A DNA stretch of 64,000 nt from NCBI GenBank assembly GCA_033032865.1, contig JAWHQI010000024.1, forward strand, positions 682,001 to 746,000, in the 5' to 3' direction. The translations under genes were made by a program, and so were the position numbers. The notes beneath the pieces are model-generated. The model had not been told where the DNA came from and ran no database searches. It saw only the letters and a list, made by a program, of their open reading frames with translations. Below, piece after piece: positions 53,896 through 64,000 of this stretch (position 1 is the first letter of the stretch; each line of letters opens with the position of its first letter). The stretch comes from Dactylorhiza incarnata. Its lineage: Eukaryota; Streptophyta; Magnoliopsida; Asparagales; Orchidaceae.

Positions 53896-54650
53896 GAATT
53901 CCGGGCTACAAATAGACGAAATTCCCATGAACCCCACTAACTTAGTGGGGATTATGGAGGAAACCACCATGCGCGCAATCACCGCGCACGATCCATGCAC
54001 CTAGTCGCCACCATCGTGCCAATTGTATGCGGCCGGCCTCCGCTATTCTTCACGGCCACACCCATTCGACCGCGAAAGCCCGCGGCCGGCATCTCGGCTG
54101 GCAGACGCCGCACCTCGTGGCCGCACTCCCGCAGCTAGCCTCCCATCCGGCCGCTCGCTCGCGACCACATCTCGCGGTCGGCCTCCCTGCCGGTCACGTG
54201 CCCACTCTCGCGTCTCGCGACCACGCGCCCGCGGCTGCGAGGCTCGTGGCCGCGTCTCGCAGTCACGCGCCTGCAGTTGCGATGTCGGCGCCATACCTCG
54301 TGGCTGCACACCTGCGATCACGAGGGCCTGCGCCCGCCCCCACCGATCGCCACTCCCTTCTCCCCAGATGGCCTCCCGCCGTCGGGGACTCATCGTCGGT
54401 CGCCGCCGGCAGTCGTTTCTTCTCCGCCGTCCGATCATCCCCACACGATCTCCATCGTCGATGTGAGAGTAACCACCCACATAATCACCGACCTAACCAC
54501 CCAATATGGGGGTGCGAATAACCGTGTGGTTGTGCGCGTAGAAATATTATAAATATATTCGCTATAAATCATAAAGTTCCGACCTGTGAATAGTAAATAG
54601 GGTGGTTATGGTCTATGAGTAACCGCATAACCACCATAACCACCACTGAG
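53896..54650. other. GC-rich palindrome-bearing region
   Basis: From 54010 to 54430 the text is built of CTCGCGACCAC, GTGGCCGCG and similar motifs in both orientations. Overlapping frames on both strands (54023-54521) are Arg/Pro/Ala-rich by-products. Repeats of ATAACCACC follow to 54645. The position before the TATA at 54652 suggests a U3 region. Confidence 0.5.
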
Positions 54651-54651
54651 G

Positions 54652-54660
54652 TGTATAAAT
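54652..54660 (+). promoter_or_regulatory. TATA box of the left LTR-like arm
   Basis: GTATAAATAG after ATAACCACCACTGAGGT. A matching minus-strand site is CTATAAATAG near 56388-56397 after AACCATAACCACCC. Confidence 0.55.
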
Positions 54661-54904
54661 AGTACCCTAGAATATCCTTCATAGGGATCTTCTATTCCTC
54701 CTCTGACTCCGCCTCCTACGCACGTGAGAGCTCCTGGAGGAACTCCTTGAAAATCTCCTTCGTCTTTGAATTCTCCTTCGAAGCCATCAAGTCGATAATG
54801 AGTCAAGCGCACCCCCTCAGCTTCCGAGCGCCAGAGAAAGAAGACAAAGCACCCAAAGTGCAGTGTTCCCTATGCAGCAAGCATAAAGTCTTAGCTTCAT
54901 AAGA

Positions 54905-55195
54905 GGTGGCCTATCACCCTCCGCGCGTATCTCTCTCTACAAGTTGTAATGAGGAGCGGTCTGTCGTCCTCGTCTTCCCTCAAAAGCATTGTACAATAAC
55001 CAAGAATAGTGAAGTTTGGACAGCACCGTCCCTGCCACACGGTTTTTCACCAATTTTCAGGGTTTTCCACGATAAAAAAAAGTCTCTTGCCAATCATCTC
55101 GTTTCTCTATGACTGATTGCGTGTTCTACCACTCTAGGGCTAAGACGGTCCAATCTAGACCGGTTATAGGAACCTCGAGTGAGCCACAACAAGAG
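54905..55195 (+). repeat. Left arm of a large inverted repeat, Copia-LTR-like
   Basis: Includes GGTGGCCTATCACCCT, AATGAGGAGCGG, CAGGGTTTTCCACGATAAAA and GACTGATTGCG. The same order appears on the minus strand at 55500-55798. GGTTTTCCACG followed by A-rich sequence is common in R/U5 of plant Copia LTRs. Confidence 0.6.
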
Positions 55196-55499
55196 TTCCT
55201 ACTATAAACAAAATGACTTCTAGTTGGAGAAATTTACTATGGAACTCTGAAACTGCCATTTTATTATGATCTATCCAAGGCAAAAGATTTGCGGCTTATA
55301 ATGAGGTGGTGAAAATATTAGTTATGAATCCGCCGTGGCAAAAGTATTATTAACGATTAAAAATTTTACGAAGCACCATTTTGTTAGAATTAAATTTTAC
55401 TGAAAATATCAACTCGAGAAATGATTAGACCAGATGCATAAATAGTGAACAATCGACAAGATGAATCATTCACACAATTTGACTTAATTGATTAAATTG
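55196..55499. other. Loop between the inverted arms
   Basis: AT-rich, no gene, no primer site found. Confidence 0.5.
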
Positions 55500-55798
55500 G
55501 GTTTATTGCAGCTCACTTGAGGCTCCTAAAAATGGTCAAGATTGGCCTATCTTAGCCCGGGAGCGGTGCAGCGCGCAATCAGTCACATAGGAAAGAGACG
55601 ACAAGGGACCCTTTTTACCGTGGAAAACCCAAGAAAGGGGTGGAAAACCATGTGGTCGGAGTTGTGCCGACCAAACATCACTATTTGTTGGCATTGTATA
55701 GAGCTTTTTAAGAGAAGGCGAGGGCGACAGGCCACTCCTCATTATAATTGTTGGGAGAGAGAGAGAGAGAGGTGCTCGAAGGGTGATAGGCCACAGCT
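55500..55798 (-). repeat. Right arm of the large inverted repeat
   Basis: Minus strand reads TGTGGCCTATCACCCTT, AATGAGGAGTGG, GGGTTTTCCACGGTAAAAA and GACTGATTGCG, parallel to the left arm. Confidence 0.6.
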
Positions 55799-56418
55799 CA
55801 CATTGCTAAGTCTTTTGCCTGCTGTAGAAGGGAATGTTGCGCTCTGAATGCTCTGGAGTTTTCGACTATTGCTTGAAGGTTAGATCGGTGTGCTATGTGC
55901 GTCTTTGTCTTTGTGGCTTATCTCATGCTGTGTGAGATGAGTCTGGAGTGCTGGTCTTGTTGGTGGCTAGAATGCTTATTTTTGAGTGCGCAGAGTGCTT
56001 GTTGCTGAGTACGCGGGGGTGAGCTTGAAGCTGTCTTGAGAGCAAAGCGCACGGAGACGCACTTGGAGCAGTCTTGAGAGCGAAGCGCACGGAGGTGCAC
56101 TTGTAGCAGTCTTGAGAGCGTAGTGCGCGGAGGTGCGCTTGGAACAGTCTTGAGAGTGGAGTGAATGGAGGCGCGCTTGGAGCGGTCTTGAGAGAGGAGC
56201 GCACAGAGGCACGCCTAGAGTGGAACGCTTGCTTGAAGGAGGATGAACGCCTTCGAAGGATCTTCAAGGCGCTCGAAGATCTTCGAAGGAGGCGAAGAAG
56301 ATCTTCGAAGGAGTTCTCAAAGATTTCCCATGCACGTAGGAGGAAAGGAGGGAGAAGAGAAAGATGAAAATGAAGGAGGGTCCTCGGTCCTATTTATAGG
56401 CCCCAGGGTGGTTATGGT
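55799..56418 (-). mobile_element. U3/R-like part of the right LTR fragment with about 45-bp repeats
   Basis: On the minus strand CTATAAATAG (56388-56397) is followed by a leader, then several 44-46-bp units with GCGCTCTCAAGACTGCTCCA (55990-56230). The matching stretch of the left arm lacks these repeats. It is cut at 56418 by element B. Confidence 0.5.
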
Positions 56419-57555
56419 TGTTGGAACATGGTCTTCCGCATCTCCTAGGTTTGAGAATAACAAAACCTATGTGTATTTGATCTTGTGTGCTTAAGTGTGC
56501 AGGAAACAAGTTCATATGACTCAGGGATAAGATAAGAAGGTTGCCCCCAAAATTGATCCCATATTTCCAACATGCCCATTAGCGCCGACGGTAGCACCTA
56601 GTGCAGGCGCTAGCGATGATTAACGAAATTTCGGGAGCATTTTTAGAAGGCGCTAGCGCCAGACGATAATAGATAGCGCAGGCGGTAGCGCGGAGCACAA
56701 GAGGCAAGGCGGCAGAGTTTCCCTGGAATTAAAGATACGCACACGCAGAATAATTCTATACCGGGATAGTGCCGGCAGTAGCGCTAGCGCTCACTCCTAT
56801 AAAAGGAGGCCTCTTCTCTTGTTTTCCACACACAAGTTGGAGAGAGAGGTTGAGTGCTAGAATTCCAGAGCCTAATTCTGCCAAAAAAATGATCTCCCAC
56901 CAAAGTTCCACGAATTTCTGAAGGAGGATTTCGTCACGCCGGATCCGACTGAAGATCGCTTCATCAACGCTTATACTACAGCGGTCCTTCGTCACCAACT
57001 TCAGAAGTTCTTCAAGAGAGGGATTTTAATATTATTGTCTTTTTATTTCACATCTTTTCTTGTAATCGTTTAGTGAATTCGCCTCGTGTTGGAGACTAGG
57101 TCTGGGTAGGACTTAGGGTTGAAATTCGCCTCGTGTTGGCGACTAGATCTAGGTTAGGTCTAAGGGTGCTCGAGGCCATATCCGGGGAAGGATTGGCTAG
57201 AGCGGTTTGAGGCCGTATCCGGGGAAGAATAGGCTAAAGCCACCAGTTCGTGGGGATACGAGTCGAGATATAAAACAAAAAGGATTTTATTATTCGCTTT
57301 CGATTTCTAGCGTCATAGAAATATAGTTTTGTAATCAATTTTATTAATAGTAATCATGTCTCTCTTTGGGTAATAAAATTGATTTGTTTTTCATTTCTCT
57401 AAATTGATAATTATTTTCTCTTTCATTATAAATCAATTTAGATCTTCATTCTAAATCTATATTTCAATCTCTTAGTTTTTCAAGTATATAACATAAGTTT
57501 TTAAAACTCTTATTCACCCCCCCCCCCCCCTCTAAGGGTGCCTACCGATCCAACA
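56419..57555 (+). mobile_element. 5' LTR of element B
   Basis: U3 has GGCGCTAGCGCC (56652) and related motifs before TATAAAAG at 56798. R/U5 has the duplicated GTTGGCGACTAG block, the C run near 57517 and the ending CCTACCGATCCAACA shared with element A. Confidence 0.85.
56798..56805 (+). promoter_or_regulatory. TATA box of element B
   Basis: TATAAAAG, right after GTAGCGCTAGCGC. Confidence 0.7.
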
Positions 57556-57557
57556 AG

Positions 57558-57569
57558 TGGTACCAGAGA
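57558..57569 (+). promoter_or_regulatory. Primer binding site, element B
   Basis: TGGTACCAGAGA two bases after the LTR; initiator-tRNA-Met-like. Confidence 0.8.
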
Positions 57570-57605
57570 TAGGTTATTCCAAATCGGCTTAACAACTGAG
57601 ATTAT

Positions 57606-58139
57606 ATGGCGTCTCATGATCTCGCTTCTATTAGTGGGGTAAATTTTTATGAAGAAGAAAAATCACTAGCACTACCTTTATTTAAAAGGACAAATTATAG
57701 AGAATGGAAAATTTTAATTGAAAAATTTATTAAAACCTTAGATATCGAAGCATGGAATTTAGCAATAGTAAGACCAGCGAATGAATCAAATAAAAAAGAA
57801 CGTCATCTAAATGCAAAAGTCAAATACTATTTATTTTGTGGTTTATCAAATGAAGATTTCAAATTAATATATTGTTTTTCTAGTGCATACAAAGTATGTA
57901 AATTTCTTGAAGAAATGTATGATTCTCCATCTAAAGGTATGGAACAAATGCAAGAATTAGAGAACACACAAGTTTGCACAGATGTTCAAGAAAGCTCCTC
58001 TCATGATGAATCAATGGAGAGCACATCAAGAGGAAAAGAAGAAATCTTTTCTTTGGAAGACGAATGCCAAGAGGATAAAGATAACAAAGGAACTCTATGC
58101 TCAAATCTCACAGTGTCCAAAAGCGTTGTAAGGAAATGA
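57606..58139 (+). CDS. gag: Sirevirus-like gag, shortened
   Basis: The 177-residue frame has its ATG 50 bases after the LTR end and is the best-kept gag of this family here. Residues about 20-55 (LALPLFKRTNYREWKILIEK and KTLDIEAWN) fit the N-terminal domain of plant Copia gag. The middle (LNAKVKYYLFCGLSNEDFKL) also fits. The region after SPSKGMEQMQELENTQV changes to an acidic Ser/Glu-rich tail and stops, without the zinc knuckle expected further on. The stretch encoding a coiled coil continues in another frame at 58286-58507. The frame could still make a short capsid-like protein, but no pol is present to use it. Lineage by layout and motif recall only. Confidence 0.65.
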   Translation: MASHDLASISGVNFYEEEKSLALPLFKRTNYREWKILIEKFIKTLDIEAWNLAIVRPANESNKKERHLNAKVKYYLFCGLSNEDFKLIYCFSSAYKVCKFLEEMYDSPSKGMEQMQELENTQVCTDVQESSSHDESMESTSRGKEEIFSLEDECQEDKDNKGTLCSNLTVSKSVVRK

Positions 58140-58285
58140 AATTCCATCTTTTGCAATTCTATTTCTGCATTAGAATTGCTACAAACTACTAAGCGTAAAA
58201 TTAAGAAATAAAAAATGTAAATTCAAAATTACGTTTAGAAAATAAAAACTTAAAAGCTAAAATTAATGTAGAAACAAAGATTGAT

Positions 58286-58507
58286 GTGTTTGATTATTCT
58301 CCACATTGCACTTTAATTGAAAATACAAATCCGTGTTTTGATTGTAATAATATTAAAGAAAAATTCAAGGATCTTGAAAAAAAACTTATTTTTGTAAAAG
58401 AACATAATGAAAAATTATCTTTAGAAAATTCATCTTTGAAAAGTGATTGTGCTATGTGCCAAAATTATAAAATTGAAATCAAGAAGATGGATGAAACATT
58501 TGAGTAA
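58286..58507 (+). pseudogene. gag: Gag coiled-coil remnant, element B
   Basis: A 73-codon frame with KEKFKDLEKKLIFVKEHNEK and then SDCAMCQNYKIEIKKMDE, parallel to 13087-13395 of element A. The heptad-like Leu/Ile/Lys/Glu pattern predicts a coiled coil, as in Sirevirus gag. It ends at a stop at 58505 where element A stays open. Confidence 0.65.
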
Positions 58508-58639
58508 TTTAGAAATGTCTATCAAAATCATATTGACTATATTGTTTCCACTCTTAAAAATAGCACAATAATTTATAATAAAGCTAGGCATAATCTAAAG
58601 ATCAAGAATGATGAATTAAAATCAAAAATCAACTTTCCT

Positions 58640-58840
58640 ATGAATATTATAAATAAAAATTCACAATATCAAGAAATATCTAAAAGTAATTACCACCACA
58701 CTTGGTCCCCTTTGGATACCAAAATCTACTCATTCATCACTATCTACCCACAAACCTACACATTATATTTGGGTACCCAAAGGAACCACCACACTTGGTC
58801 CCCTTTGGATACCAAAATCTCTTATTCATTAGGTGCATGA
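58640..58840 (+). pseudogene. gag: Gag C-terminal remnant with duplicated segment, element B
   Basis: The text for IWVPKG (at 58769 in another frame) and the following GPLWIPKS is still visible. A segment with CACACTTGGTCCCCTTTGGA occurs twice (58696 and 58792), about 96 bp apart, which is not seen in element A. Confidence 0.5.
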
Positions 58841-58884
58841 AGTAGAATATTTTCAAAATGAAATATACAAATTTCTACTTCATG
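58836..58884 (+). other. Conserved inverted repeat after gag, element B
   Basis: CATGAAGTAGAA/TTCTACTTCATG, partner of the one at 13731. Confidence 0.75.
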
Positions 58885-60991
58885 ATATGCTTTAATGTCT
58901 TTTAAATTTTCTTTTTGTTTTCTTGTATTTTTTAGCTATCATGTAATGCTCATCTTATATATTATTGGAAATATGATTTTATCTCTTAAAACTTAATGAG
59001 TTTATAAATCAAATTGATCAAAATTCAAAATCATTAGGCTATATATATCATATAGTATTCATATAAATTGAACTACAAATTTGCTATAAGATATTTCAAA
59101 TTAAATCAAGTTATTAGGCTATTAAGCTCTTTAGCTTTCATCAACAAAATTAGAGAAATAACTTGATCTAAAAGAAAGTTCAAGATCTAAAAGAAAGCTC
59201 AATTTTCAATATGTTTTTTCTTTTTCCTTTTCAAAACTAAAATTGTAGTGTGTTCACTCCTTGTTGTCAAACATGATCTAAACCATCACTATTGTTCACC
59301 TATCAAAAATCACATATATATTTAAAATTCATAATTAAAAGAAAAACACTAAAATGTATTGAACGAATTTACCATCATAATGAATATTGAATTCACATGC
59401 ACCACCATGATCTATTGATGACCTTTGCTAAAATTCTCTAAAATCATATATCATAAGTCATATCAAAAGTCTTCTACAAACAACTATTCCTATCACATTT
59501 ATATGAATTATATGATGATAATTGATATTATAACCGCATACCATGGTTAGTGTATTATGTGTGTATTGTGATTTATTTCAAGTTTAGACCTTAGAATCAT
59601 CTTGATATCAATAAGATCAAATCAAATAGAATCTTCACTTCATTCTAGGTCTATAAATTGAAACACTATCATACTTTGGCATAACATTAATCTCAAATTT
59701 ATCATACTAACATTGTCACCTAAAGAATAGTAGTATCTATGTTAGGTTTTATATGTTTACCAAGATATACAGGCTGGGTATTCTTATCTAAGACATATCC
59801 ATGTTATTCTTTGCATAAACATTATTTCATACTAATCATTTAAATCATGCTTATTTGGCTTATTCGAACATGATATCTTGTGCTTACATGTCCTATCATT
59901 TTCAACTTACATTATATTGATAAATATAAGCCTTAGAAAAATCAAAATGAAGATATAAGAAAATATATCATGCGTTGTCAAGTCGTTAAGAAATCGTTAA
60001 CGTTTTATGCAATTTGCACTATCTAGACATCTCCAAAAATTCTGAAACTTCTGCATGAAACCACTCTTGGGACACTTAATCGAGATCAATACTCAGCATT
60101 TCCAGAATCTTGAAAAATAGTGTATTGTTTGTCGCGCTAGTGCTAGCGCCAGCGCTAGGTCGCCAATGTGATTTTATGTAATTTTAAAATTCTGAAAAAT
60201 CACAAAAATATATTATTTTATATGTACTACTCATTTTTGCACTTATGCCATTAATTGATTTTTGAAAAATTAACATAAAAAACTACAAAAGCCAAAATTG
60301 CAAAAAATATTTTATTCTCTTCGATTCTTTGTTTATTTGTTTGATTTCTATTTCTATATGCCAAAATCAAATACAAAAATATAAAACAAAAAATTATCAA
60401 AAATCATTTTTTGAACTTACACTTTTCTATTTGCATGTATCTTGCAAACCAATCTAGACCTCAGAAAGTCCAAGATCAATTATAAGAGTTTAAACTTTAA
60501 ATCAAAATTATTTTTCAAAAATATCATAAATACTGTATGGACTTTATTGTGAAAATCAAGCATTATTTAATCCATCATTTAGACCTTCCACAATATACTA
60601 ATTCATCTTTTCAAACTACTTTGAACATTGTTTTTATCATGCTTTGATATATCTACTCATATGTGCACCAATTATAATGAAAAGGTTGTGTAGAATCCAG
60701 CTTTGCATACCTCTAAGTATGAGTAAATATTTTATGATTGATAATGATATTTATTCACTCACTTATTTTGGTAAAGTCTACATGTGCTCTTAATCTAAGA
60801 ATGTTTGCTTGTGTATTGTAATTGTACAATAAATTAAATTTGCACAAGTATCTTACCTACACTACATTTATTTACATTCTTAAAAATTAAGAAAGTGGTT
60901 GTGCTTTCAAAATTACATTGTTTTGCAAAACAAGTGTATTCGAAGAACTTTGTACAAAAAATCATGAAATAAATTGACAAAGATAACTCCA

Positions 60992-61052
60992 CCAAGCACT
61001 ACTTGAACCTCCTGATAAGTCTTAATAAGCGTTGTGAGGTTGAGCACCTTGG
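60992..61052 (+). other. Structured inverted repeat type 1, element B
   Basis: CCAAG/CTTGG outside, AACCTC/GAGGTT inside. Confidence 0.75.
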
Positions 61053-61156
61053 AAAGAATAATAAAGTGTCTTGTGCCAACCTTCATTTTTAAACCACTAA
61101 TTCTTAAGTACACCGGATCACAAAAAATATATATTGAAAAATAAAGTATGTGATCC

Positions 61157-61217
61157 CCAAGAACTACTTTGCACCCTAATAAGTCTTAATGAGCATTGTG
61201 TCTGCAAAGCACCTTGG
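61157..61217 (+). other. Structured inverted repeat type 2, element B
   Basis: CCAAG/CTTGG outside, TTTGCA/TGCAAA inside; preceded by GGATCAC/GTGATCC. Confidence 0.75.
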
Positions 61218-61462
61218 TTGTTGTACATTTTTTCTATACGCATTGAAGTGTATGGAAGTAAAATTATTTGTGTTTTATTGTGCACTTTACTCTACATATG
61301 TCTTGTATTTTTGATTAAATCATTTGTTTACTCTATTCAAAGTACACTTATGTGCACATAATTATCTTCCATAACATGTCTTCTCATGAGTATTGGATCC
61401 TAATGCTAAATTCTATACTACTCTTTATATTTATAAATGCACTAGATAACCTAGCGTGCTCA

Positions 61463-61511
61463 CTACAATGTTTTGTATGTTTTGAATTTGTGAATTAAAA
61501 TAACATTGTAG
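61463..61511 (+). other. Conserved inverted repeat CTACAATGTT, element B
   Basis: Perfect 10-bp arms CTACAATGTT and AACATTGTAG. Confidence 0.7.
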
Positions 61512-62083
61512 TAATCTCTTTTTGATAACATTATTTCATGCTTGGTTACTTTATTGTCAAACTTAAAGATTTTAAATGCAAATTGATTTACAAAAACATC
61601 TTTCTTTTTGGAATTTAACTCATATATCGATCTTCTTATGAATCATCATTATAACAAAAAGATGTTTCTCGTATTTCTATAAGTCTTTCGCTTCATCACC
61701 AAATATTTTTTTACCTTGCGCTTTCATGCTTATACCAAAGTCTTAAATCTCAAAATTCCTTTTTCAACAAGTGGTAAACTTGCTTGGTAGAATTTATATT
61801 GGTTGTTCTAACACGAATATCATTTTTATACTAAAAACTCCGATTCATTAATGAATTTCAAAATAGCTATGTGAGTTTTTCAAAAAATTCAAATAAAAAT
61901 ATAAACCCATAGGCTATGATCTTATAATTAAATTTAAATGCTTAATGTTTCCAATGATTATTATCTCATAATTACATATCTCACCATAGCGGGGGCGTAG
62001 GGTTGTAGACATTAGATATCCTAACCTCTAAGTCATGTCTTGTCCTTAACCGGGGAGGGTTCCAGTGGGGCCTTGTGAGGCAT

Positions 62084-64000
62084 TAAAGGTGTCTCCAACA
62101 CTTGAATCTATATACTCAATAGGGCCCCCACCAAAGCCATTGAGAATTCAACACCTTATAAAGCGTGGTATTGCATTCAACCAAATCTACATCACTTACA
62201 TGTGTTTGGAAGCTTGGCCTATGTTATACCTGCAAATGTGACAAGAGACAAGTTGACAACAAAAGGAGAAAAACACATCTTTATGGGCTATTGTCAAGAA
62301 TCCAAGGGATATAGACTATTTAATCCTCAAATCAAAAACTAGTAATAAGTAGAGATGTTATTTTTGATGAGTATGTGAGCTGGGAAGATTGGAACACAAA
62401 CGAGGATCAGATTCAAATATTTCCCATAGCCTTGGAGGATGTTGTGGATGAAATCTCTATTGAACCTTCAGATGAACACTCTATGGATACAACCCACAAC
62501 CGCCCAGTACAAAGGCCTCAGATGATCACTCTCTGGAATCCAGGTTAGACTCATCATCTCCTCATAAATTTTGTTCTATATCCGACATATATGAACCTTG
62601 CAATGTGGCACTCATGTGCCAAGAGCCTACAAAATTCTCTGATGCTGCTGCTCAACCTCAACGGGTTAAGGCCATGGATGATGAGATTATTATGATACAT
62701 AAGAACAAAATTTGGGAACTTATGTCGAGACCACAAAATAAGACCATAATTGGTTTAAAATGGATATATAAATTAAAATTGAATGAGCAAGGGGCTGTAG
62801 AAAAACACAAGGCCCGACTGGTGGCAAAAGGTTGTTCACAAAACTTGGCAGAGATTTTACAAAAACATTTGCGCATGTTGCCAGAATGGAGACAATCAGA
62901 ATGCTCCTTGCTTTTGCCAATCAACGCCAGCTAAAGATCCATCAGTTGGACGTAAAATCCGCTTTCCTAAATGGTGACATCCAAGAGGAAGTTTTTGTAC
63001 ACCAGCCAGAGGGTTACATTGTCAAGAAAGTGAGGAGAAGGTCTACAAATTAAGAAAAGCCTTGTATGGGCTGCGGCAGGCACCTAGTGCATGGAACGAT
63101 CGAATTAATGCTTATCTATAGAAAAATGAATATATCAGAAGCCCATATGAAGCATCTCTCTATGTCAAACCTTTCTCTCATGATAGCTTTGTAGTTGTGT
63201 GCATCTACGTCGACGATCTCATTGTCACTGGATCCTCACCACAACTTATAGACGAATTCAAGTCTATCATGAAACAAGAGTTCGATATGAGTGATCTTGG
63301 CACTATGAAGTACCTTTTAGGATTACAGATAACACAACTGCCAAATTTAATTTTTCTTTATCAGTAGAAGTATGTTACTGAATTGTTGCGTCGACATCAT
63401 ATGCATGATTGCAAACCCGCCTCCACGCCCATGGCAACCTGAGATAAATACTACAAAGGTGATTGAGAGGAGAAAGTAAATGAAGAAAACTATTGAAGCA
63501 TAGTCGTGGCCCTTATCTACCTGACCAATAACAGGTCGGATATCAAACATGCGGTGGGCATTGTTTCTAGGTTTGCATGTGAACCCAACACAGCCCATAT
63601 GAGAGTTGTAAAGAGAATTTTAAGATACTTGCAGGGGACTAAAGACTTTGGGATAATGTTCAGAAGGAAGAAAGGGGGGATGATCGCATCACAGGATATT
63701 CCGACAGCGACTGGGCAGGAAGGGCCGATGACCGCAAAACACTAGAAGGTTCTTGTTTCAGTTGGGGAAAATAGCGATCTCCTGGAGTTCCAGAAAGCAG
63801 AAGAGCATAGCTCTCTCTTCCGCAGAGGCATATTATATGGCGATAGGCGAGGCAACAAAGGAGGTTGTTTGGCTAAATCGTCTGCTAACCACTCTAAAAC
63901 AGGAAGAAATTAGCGTTATTACTATCATGGTCGACAACACCCCTACAATTTCTATCAGCAAAACCCAGTTCTCCATAGTCACACCAAACACATTCAGATC
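62084..64000 (+). pseudogene. pol: Decayed Copia pol: integrase tail, RT and RNase H, runs off the edge
   Basis: Pieces in several frames follow Copia order. Integrase tail (about 62117-62340): NRAPTKAIENSTPYKAW and HVFGSLAYVIP, then a shift near 62338. RT: frame 62605-62934 with KTIIGLKWIYKLKLNEQGAV and KARLVAKGCSQ, a shift near 62860, then 62832-63053 with IHQLDVKSAFLNGDIQEEV. KALYGLRQAPSAW follows near 63055 in a third stretch, with the catalytic YVDD at about 63208. RNase H begins near 63506 (NNRSDIKHAVGIVSRFACEP) and continues to the edge with SSAEAYYMAIGEA. Several stops are present (for example 63120, 63364). It starts abruptly at the end of element B with no LTR or gag. Confidence 0.88.

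Larger units (their letters stand above)
56419..62083 (+). mobile_element. Pol-less Sirevirus-like element B, 3' end missing
   Basis: 5' LTR 56419-57555 starts TGTTGGAACATG and ends GATCCAACA. Gag remnants and the conserved AT-rich region follow the order of element A. Similarity stops at 62082 (..TTGTGAGGCA) and Copia pol sequence begins, so the purine tracts and 3' LTR are lost or lie beyond an insertion. Confidence 0.8.
58841..62083 (+). other. AT-rich non-coding region replacing pol, element B
   Basis: No coding domain. Parallel to 13717-16251 plus 48631-48925 of element A, with the inverted repeats kept. GCTAGTGCTAGCGCCAGCGC at 60139 repeats the LTR palindrome theme inside the element. 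Confidence 0.7.

Noticed and set aside
54023..54521. Long overlapping frames in all phases in GC-rich DNA
   Set aside because: Composition bias (few stops in GC-rich text) explains them; the peptides are Arg/Ala/Pro-rich without motifs.

Overview
This window is plant repeat DNA from a large, retrotransposon-rich flowering-plant genome. The evidence is Athila-type Ty3/gypsy gag-pol, three sets of Ty1/copia coding remnants, initiator-tRNA-Met-like primer sites, LTRs with TG..CA ends and 5-bp target duplications, very long LTRs and satellite arrays. I see no intact host gene, no rRNA or tRNA gene and no CRISPR array. The species cannot be named from this sequence.

Layout. Positions 1-5015 are the start of a very long minus-strand gypsy LTR packed with minisatellites. 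It abuts a minus-strand Copia element (3' LTR remnant 5016-5441, broken pol and gag 5550-9545, 5' LTR from 9615). That 5' LTR is cut at 10562 and resumes at 51353. The 40.8 kb between is one nest: a pol-less Sirevirus-like element (LTRs 10563-12296 and 49681-51347, target duplication gccag); inside it a large retrotransposon derivative with 6.39-kb LTRs (16252-48625, target duplication aaaaa); inside that one's 5' LTR an Athila element (17371-27963, target duplication atagg); and inside its short internal region a non-autonomous LTR element whose body is satellite DNA (35141-41557, target duplication atgga). Every level keeps its target duplication, so the insertion order is clear.

Right of the nest, 51604-53895 holds a broken, apparently spliced gag-like gene on the minus strand. 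Next come two LTR-like segments facing each other as an inverted repeat (about 54450-56418), then a second Sirevirus-like copy (56419-62083), and finally a decayed Copia pol running off the right edge (62084-64000).

The coding parts are decayed gag, protease, integrase, reverse transcriptase and RNase H. The most interesting signals are non-coding. The pol-less Sirevirus-like copies carry a series of conserved inverted repeats with stem changes that keep pairing. The two giant LTR families carry arrays whose unit is a pair of mini-hairpins, again with compensatory changes, at the same distance from the LTR start. Several unrelated LTRs here carry dense palindrome arrays upstream of the TATA box. 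One roughly 85-bp block is shared by two unrelated element families.
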